A program made the translations under genes and the position numbers. Below the pieces are notes generated by a model. The model saw only the letters and a program-made list of their open reading frames with translations. It was not told the origin of the DNA and searched no databases. DNA of 64,000 bases from Nocardioides currus. GTDB taxonomy: Bacteria; Actinomycetota; Actinomycetes; Propionibacteriales; Nocardioidaceae. The stretch lies in contig NZ_PYXZ01000007.1 in assembly GCF_003057875.1 (NCBI RefSeq), positions 235,461 to 299,460 of the forward strand, read 5' to 3'. Shown one piece after another: positions 60,201 through 64,000 of the stretch (its first letter is position 1; every line of letters begins with the position of its first letter).

Positions 60201-62369
60201 GTGCTCGGGGTGGAGCTCGACTCGCTCAAGGTCCCGGCCATGGTCGACGCCGCCGCGGGCACCATCACGCTGCCGGTGGAGCCGGGCACCGACCTGACCG
60301 CGCTCGACCCGACGTACGCCGTCCTGTCCGGCGCGAGCGTCTCGCCCGACGGGCCGGCCGACTACACCGCGCCGGTCGCGCTGACCGTCACCAACGGTTC
60401 CGCCAGCCGCGTCTGGACGGTCACGGCCGTCGAGATGCGCTCGCCGGTGCTGCCGGGGCTGTACGCCGACCCCAACATCGCGGTCTTCGACGGGACCTAC
60501 TACATCTACGCGACGACCGACGGCACTCCCGGATGGGGCGGCAAGGACTTCTACGTCTGGAGCTCGCCCGACCTCGAGACGTGGACGCGCTCCGAAGAGC
60601 CGTTCCTGACCCTCGATGGCGCCGACGGCGACGTCCCGTGGGCCACCGGCAACGCGTGGGCGCCGACGATCATCGAGCGCGGCGGGAAGTACTACTTCTA
60701 CTTCTCCGGCCACAACGCCTCGCTCAACCGCAAGACGATCGGCGTGGCCGTGGCGGACAGCCCGACGGGTCCGTTCACGGCGCAGCCGCAGGCGATGATC
60801 CTCAACAACGAGGCCGTCACCTCCGGCCAGGCGATCGACCCGGCTGCCTTCCACGACCCGGTGTCGGGGAAGTACTACCTCTACTGGGGCAACGGCCGAC
60901 CGGTCATGGCCGAGCTCGCCGACGACATGGTCTCGCTCGAGCCGGGCACGATCTCCGCGATGACCGGGCTCACGGACTACCGCGAGGGCTCGTTCATGAA
61001 CTACCGCGACGGGATCTACCACCTCACCTACGCGATCGACGACACCGGTTCGCCCGACTACCGCGTCGGGTATGCCACCTCCAGCAGGCCCACCGGGCCG
61101 TGGACCTACCGGGGCGTGATCCTGGAGAAGGACGCCTCGCAGGGCATCCTCGGCACCGGCCACAGCTCGATCGTGCAGGTGCCGGGCACCGACGAGTGGT
61201 ACATCGCCTACCACCGCTTCGCACTCCCTACATTCGATTCGGCCGGCGGTGACGGGACGCACCGGGAGACCACGATCGACCGCCTCACCTTCGGTCCGGA
61301 CGGGTTGATCGAGAAGGTCGTGCCGACGCTGTCGTCCGTGGACGGGTTGGCCTACACCGACGGCCCGGTCACGGCGTCGATCTCCGACGCGGGAGCTTCT
61401 GGTTGGTACGGCGCCGACGCCACGCTCTCCTTGTCGGGCTCGGGAACTCGTCAGGTCCGCCTCGGCGACGGCGCGTGGGCGGCGTACACCACGCCGGTGG
61501 CCCTGCCGGCCGGCTCGTACGACGTCGCCTGGCGCGCCCGCTCGGCCAACGGCCAGTGGAGCCAGGTGTGGACGCAGCCGGTCAAGGTCGACAAGGCCCC
61601 GCCGGAGGCGTCGGGAGAAGTGTCCTCCGATCGGGTGCTGTCCGTGACCGCCACCGACGACGCGTCCGGCGTCGCCGTGCGGGACTACCGCATCGACGGT
61701 GGGGCCTGGCTCGCGTGGACGACGCCGGTGCAGCTCGACGGTCTCGCCCACGCGGTCGACGTCCGTGCTGCCGACGTCGCCGGCAACATGTCCGCGGTGA
61801 GCTCGCTCTCCGTGGCCGCGGCGCCGTCGCCGGCCCCCGTGGCGCCCGTCTCGGTCGCTCCTCCGGTGGCCGCCGGCAAGGCGACCGTCGGCAGGACGTT
61901 GACCGCCACCCCGGGCGGCTGGGACCAGGGCAACCTGACCTACGCCTACCAGTGGCTGCGCGACGGGGTGCCGATCGGCGGCGCCACGTCTCGCACGCTG
62001 TTGTTGGGTGCCGGCGACGTGGGCGCACGGATCGCGGTCCAGGTCACGGCCTCGCGTGCCGGCGGTCCCGACGGCGTCGCCCGGTCGGCCTCGACGTCGC
62101 CGGTGGCGAAGGCGACGTCCAAGGTCAAGCTCCGTCTGGCCGGACGGTCGCTGAAGGTCCTGGTCATGACGCGCCCGGCCTCGGTCGGCGCGACGGGCAG
62201 GGTCGTGCTCAAGGTCGACGGCACGACCCGCAAGGTCCGACTCGAGGACGGGAAGGCCGTGCTCCGCCTGCGTCTCTCGTCCGGCAGGCACACCGCGAAG
62301 GCGTCCTACTCCGGGTCGGACTCGGTGGCCGCGAGCTCGACGAAGAAGACGGTGCGCATCCGACGCTGA
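57279..62369 (+). CDS. secreted double-GH43 arabinan-degrading enzyme
   Basis: A 1,696-residue exported protein with two catalytic propellers. Order: signal peptide (VIALLASPLTLLAPLTPTASAA), LamG 1 at about 40-250, two Ig-like repeats at about 265-430, GH43 module 1 at about 434-755 (LRDPFLIRSPEGD near 485, GNTWAPEAYWDDD), LamG 2 at about 760-975, a linker domain, GH43 module 2 at about 1056-1350 (GLYADPNIAVFDGTYYIYAT with the catalytic Asp, NAWAPTIIERGGKYYFYFS, GSFMNYRDGIYHL), then Ig-like repeats and a basic C-terminal domain. GTG 57279 follows GGAGGTCCTG. The two modules differ and may cut different linkages. Confidence 0.88.
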   Translation: MSTRLARRTARGAVIALLASPLTLLAPLTPTASAADVTDGLLLRYDLTQTSGTVVTDSSGHGRDGTLNGGGTWTGTTGLALDGVDDHVQLPDDVLAGLSSVTVSSDVYIEPSQAGNYFIWGLGNPAVGSPASGSGYLMATGNTFRASITNTWWNNEKNTAPSPARNLARGVWKTVTYTQTGTTGTLYEDGVQVGQNTNVTVLPSAIGNGTTTNNVLGESNYAADSSLKGKVRNFRLYSRALTASEVADISLTDANRLSSDTEGLSLGDLSGVTADLTLPTTGAFGSAIGWASSKPGTISSTGVVTRPGAGADPVQVTLTATLTRGSGTATKTFDATVLPDEGDQSKADAAAAALALVHPDDVRGHLTLPTTGRHASTVAWTSSAPAIVAPDGIVDRPSPGAGDASVTLTATVTVGGATANRQFPLTVRQAPAPAPYAGYAFSYFTGNSVAGEKIYFAASRGNNALRWDELNGGQPVLDSTFGEMGLRDPFLIRSPEGDRFFLIATDLSIGRNGDWDRSQRQGSRYLEIWESTDLKNWSEQRHVLVSPPTAGNTWAPEAYWDDDLQQYVVFWASKLYAEDDPGHTGNTYNRMLYATTRDFVTFSEAKTWQDIGSSRIDSTVIKEGDSYYRFTKDEGAGSTGCSDIIQEKNDSLTEPDLVGAKAWAFQDGCIGRDAGTSAVEGPTVFKRNPGDTSGGQYYLFVDEYGGRGYIPLTTDDLEAPDWKVPSGYRLPASPRHGTVLPVTQAELDALRADLPAPPPPVQSTEDGLIAAYPLTGDAEDVSGHGYDATVVGDATFADDALTLGGSTGHVKLPDNLMSGLDAITVSTRVWVDPAQSGNYFVWNLGNTGSNGVGNGYLFATGNSTYRAAIASGNWTTEQGMTSGSALARGEWKTLTYTLGGGVATLYLDGRQVARNADVSLTPGDIGDGVTTANYIGRSAYNGDNRLRGKVRDFRLWSRALSGAEVAELAAAPTDVLGVELDSLKVPAMVDAAAGTITLPVEPGTDLTALDPTYAVLSGASVSPDGPADYTAPVALTVTNGSASRVWTVTAVEMRSPVLPGLYADPNIAVFDGTYYIYATTDGTPGWGGKDFYVWSSPDLETWTRSEEPFLTLDGADGDVPWATGNAWAPTIIERGGKYYFYFSGHNASLNRKTIGVAVADSPTGPFTAQPQAMILNNEAVTSGQAIDPAAFHDPVSGKYYLYWGNGRPVMAELADDMVSLEPGTISAMTGLTDYREGSFMNYRDGIYHLTYAIDDTGSPDYRVGYATSSRPTGPWTYRGVILEKDASQGILGTGHSSIVQVPGTDEWYIAYHRFALPTFDSAGGDGTHRETTIDRLTFGPDGLIEKVVPTLSSVDGLAYTDGPVTASISDAGASGWYGADATLSLSGSGTRQVRLGDGAWAAYTTPVALPAGSYDVAWRARSANGQWSQVWTQPVKVDKAPPEASGEVSSDRVLSVTATDDASGVAVRDYRIDGGAWLAWTTPVQLDGLAHAVDVRAADVAGNMSAVSSLSVAAAPSPAPVAPVSVAPPVAAGKATVGRTLTATPGGWDQGNLTYAYQWLRDGVPIGGATSRTLLLGAGDVGARIAVQVTASRAGGPDGVARSASTSPVAKATSKVKLRLAGRSLKVLVMTRPASVGATGRVVLKVDGTTRKVRLEDGKAVLRLRLSSGRHTAKASYSGSDSVAASSTKKTVRIRR

Positions 62370-62382
62370 GCCCTGCAGTGCG

Positions 62383-62410
62383 CCGCCCGGGTCCCGACGG
62401 GCCCGGGCGG
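62383..62410. terminator. hairpin after the double-GH43 gene
   Basis: CCGCCCGGG and CCCGGGCGG form a perfect 9-base stem with a 10-base loop, 13 bases after the stop. No T tract. Confidence 0.6.
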
Positions 62411-62446
62411 TCGTGCGTCTCCGCTGTCCACACGTCTTGGCGACCC

Positions 62447-62475
62447 TTGTTCTTCGAACATGTGTTCGATAGAAT
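62447..62475 (+). promoter_or_regulatory. promoter of the DUF222/HNH gene
   Basis: TTGTTC (62447-62452), exactly 17 bases, TAGAAT (62470-62475). The ATG at 62481 is 5 bases after the -10, which fits a leaderless mRNA. Confidence 0.75.
62454..62469. promoter_or_regulatory. LexA SOS box
   Basis: TCGAACATGTGTTCGA is a perfect palindrome and an exact match to the actinobacterial LexA box TCGAAC-N4-GTTCGA. It fills the promoter spacer, so LexA would block polymerase binding. Confidence 0.9.
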
Positions 62476-62480
62476 AGACC

Positions 62481-63917
62481 ATGTCCATTTCCCTCCTCCC
62501 TCACCAGCCGCCGCAGGCGGCCGATGAGGCGTCGGAGAGGGCACTGTTGGACAGCGCCACCGAGGCGCTCCGCGCGCGACGTCTCGCGGAGGTCGCCGAG
62601 CTGCGGCTGGCGATCCAGTGGGCGGTCGTGCAGGGAGAGCCGCGCGACGACCGGGACCCGATGGTCACGCCGGGCGGCGACGGCACCCCATCCGTGCGCG
62701 AGCACGCCATCCCCGAGCTCGCGATGGCCCGCGAGACACACCCCGCGACGACCCGGGCGCTCATCGCGGACGGGCTCGACCTGGTCCACCGACTCCCCCG
62801 CACCTGGGCCGTCGTCGCGTCCGGCGAGTGCGAGCCGTGGGTCGCGCGCAAGGTCGCCACCCTCTCCCGCGCCCTCCTGGCCGACCAGGTCGCCCTGGTC
62901 GACCGAGCTGTTGCCCGGGCGATCGCCGGCCACGCACCCTCGACCGTCCTCGAGATCGCCCGGGCCAAGGTCATCGAGGCCGACCCCGAGACCCACCGCG
63001 CCGAGCGCGAGCGGTCCCGTCACGAGCGCTACGTCCGCCTGTCCCGCGCCGACGAGTTCGGCTACCGCCACGTCATCGCCCGCACCACCGCCGGCGACGC
63101 CGCCTGGATCGACGCCATGGTCGACCGGGTCGCCGACATCCTCGCGCTCACCCACGGTCACGACCACAACCGTGACGAGCTCCGCTCCCTGGCCCTGGGC
63201 TGGCTGGCTCGTCCGGCGGACCTCTTCAAGCTGTTGATCGAGCACACGACCACCTCGGACGGCGAGCAGCCCGCGTGGGCACCCGACCACCTGGCCGACA
63301 CCGTCGACAAGCTCTGTGCCCTCCCCGCCCACAAGCTCGCTCGCCTGCGTGGTCGCGGACGCCTCTTCGTCCACATCACCGACGAAGCACTGCGCACCCG
63401 CACCGGGGTCGCCCGGATCGAGGGCGTCGGCCCCATCGACGTCCAGCAGCTCCACGAGGTCCTCGGCCACGCGGACGTCACCGTCACCCCGGTCCTCGAC
63501 CTCCAGCTGCGCCGACGCGTCGATGCCTACGAGCACCCCGAGACCGTCAAGGACCACGTCTGGATCCAGACCGGGGGAGACTGCTTCCCCTACACCCCGC
63601 GCACCGCGACCCGCGACGGCGTCGACTACGACCACGCCGTCCCCTACGACGACACGGGCCCACCCGGCCAGACCGGCCCCCACAACTCAGGGCCGCTTCG
63701 GCGGAGTCATCACCGCGCCAAGACCCACGGCGGCCTCACCACCCGAGTCGTGGGGCCTGGGCGCCATCTTTGGCGAACCCCACATGGGCAGGCGTTCCTG
63801 GTGGACCACACCGGGACGACGCGGCTGAGCTCGAGTCAGGCCGCGGCCATGGCCGACGCCATCGAGGACGGCGTCGAGCTCTATTTCACCGAGTCCTGGG
63901 CGTACGAGCAGGCCTGA
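62481..63917 (+). CDS. DUF222/13E12-repeat HNH endonuclease family protein
   Basis: A 478-residue protein of the actinobacterial DUF222 (13E12 repeat) family, probably a nuclease. The DUF222 helical part covers residues about 20-340 (RLPRTWAVVASGECEPWVARKVA is typical). The C-terminal HNH part reads YDHAVPYDD (about 383-391), PHNSGPLRRSHHRAKTHGG (about 399-417): Asp-His, Asn, and His-His-x3-H. Role unknown, though several mycobacterial members respond to DNA damage. The start is ATG 62481, set by the promoter and LexA box. Confidence 0.9.
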   Translation: MSISLLPHQPPQAADEASERALLDSATEALRARRLAEVAELRLAIQWAVVQGEPRDDRDPMVTPGGDGTPSVREHAIPELAMARETHPATTRALIADGLDLVHRLPRTWAVVASGECEPWVARKVATLSRALLADQVALVDRAVARAIAGHAPSTVLEIARAKVIEADPETHRAERERSRHERYVRLSRADEFGYRHVIARTTAGDAAWIDAMVDRVADILALTHGHDHNRDELRSLALGWLARPADLFKLLIEHTTTSDGEQPAWAPDHLADTVDKLCALPAHKLARLRGRGRLFVHITDEALRTRTGVARIEGVGPIDVQQLHEVLGHADVTVTPVLDLQLRRRVDAYEHPETVKDHVWIQTGGDCFPYTPRTATRDGVDYDHAVPYDDTGPPGQTGPHNSGPLRRSHHRAKTHGGLTTRVVGPGRHLWRTPHGQAFLVDHTGTTRLSSSQAAAMADAIEDGVELYFTESWAYEQA

Positions 63918-64000
63918 GCACCGGAACCGCAGAACGATTGGTGACCGTCCGTAGGACGACATCAGTCAGTGGATCTGACACGCCCAGCCCGCCCACTATG
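63918..64000. other. right edge, no recognised feature
   Basis: The 83 bases after the DUF222/HNH gene contain no recognised gene, hairpin or promoter. Confidence 0.4.

Noticed and set aside
59922..63683. Open frame of 1,253 codons on the minus strand
   Set aside because: Antisense to the double-GH43 and DUF222/HNH genes; no recognisable domain or start signal, and it would cross a terminator hairpin.
1..64000. tRNA, rRNA, transposons, phage genes or integration sites
   Set aside because: None recognised by eye. A tRNA or Rfam search would be decisive and was not possible.

Overview
The window is high-GC actinobacterial chromosome. GTG starts are common, genes are packed and joined by ATGA/GTGA stop-start overlaps, and the families present (GAF-ANTAR regulators, a LexA-box DUF222/HNH gene, SigB/SigF-type sigma factor, F420-type luciferase-like oxidoreductase, MSMEG_6728 family) point to a Nocardioidaceae-like organism; the genus is inference. 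No rRNA, tRNA, CRISPR array, IS element or prophage was seen, and no gene-free stretch exceeds about 260 bases.

Layout. 1-4.7 kb: MFS transporter (cut by the left edge), GlcG-like protein and malate synthase G on the minus strand, divergent from a GlcD-like FAD oxidase, a glycolate/glyoxylate module. 4.7-8.3 kb: two small acidic proteins, then acyl-CoA dehydrogenase-like, PIG-L/methyltransferase and GT2 genes. 8.3-11.8 kb: SRPBCC, HAD phosphatase, LLM oxidoreductase and FAD reductase. 11.9-17.1 kb: a six-gene operon of UbiA prenyltransferase, geranylgeranyl-reductase-like enzyme, type III polyketide synthase, ICMT-type methyltransferase, FAD monooxygenase and IPP isomerase, which reads as a pathway to a prenylated, methylated polyketide phenol or quinone. 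17.1-29.4 kb: stress and redox genes (zinc alcohol dehydrogenase, hemerythrin, SRPBCC, SDR, desaturase-like FAD enzyme, two GAF-ANTAR regulators, cation/proton antiporter, haem-oxygenase-like protein with a CDGSH protein, methyltransferase, YbdK-type ligase). 29.4-37.5 kb: a nine-gene carotenoid operon on the minus strand (crtE, crtB, crtI, two-subunit lycopene cyclase, P450, glycosyltransferase, CrtO-type acyltransferase, PAP2 protein). 37.6-38.4 kb: SigB/SigF-type sigma factor. 38.6-47.6 kb: six glycosyltransferases around a ZIP transporter and small genes. 47.7-62.4 kb: galM and a divergent arabinan-degrading locus of three giant secreted multidomain glycosidases (GH43, GH51, double GH43) with LacI-type operators between them. 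62.5-63.9 kb: a DUF222/HNH gene behind an exact LexA box.

The main unifying signal is a promoter motif found before at least fifteen transcription units between 5 and 45 kb: CATG (or a close variant), 14-15 bases, then GGGTAC. The -10 matches the known actinobacterial SigB/SigF class, and such a sigma factor is encoded in the window. Since CATG is its own reverse complement, two divergent gene pairs share one -35 in an exact GTACCC-N14-CATG-N14-GGGTAC arrangement. In many cases the start codon lies only 8-10 bases after the -10, so the mRNAs are probably leaderless or nearly so. The carotenoid operon, redox enzymes, antiporter, ANTAR gene and small acidic proteins therefore look like one stress regulon; this is inference from sequence.
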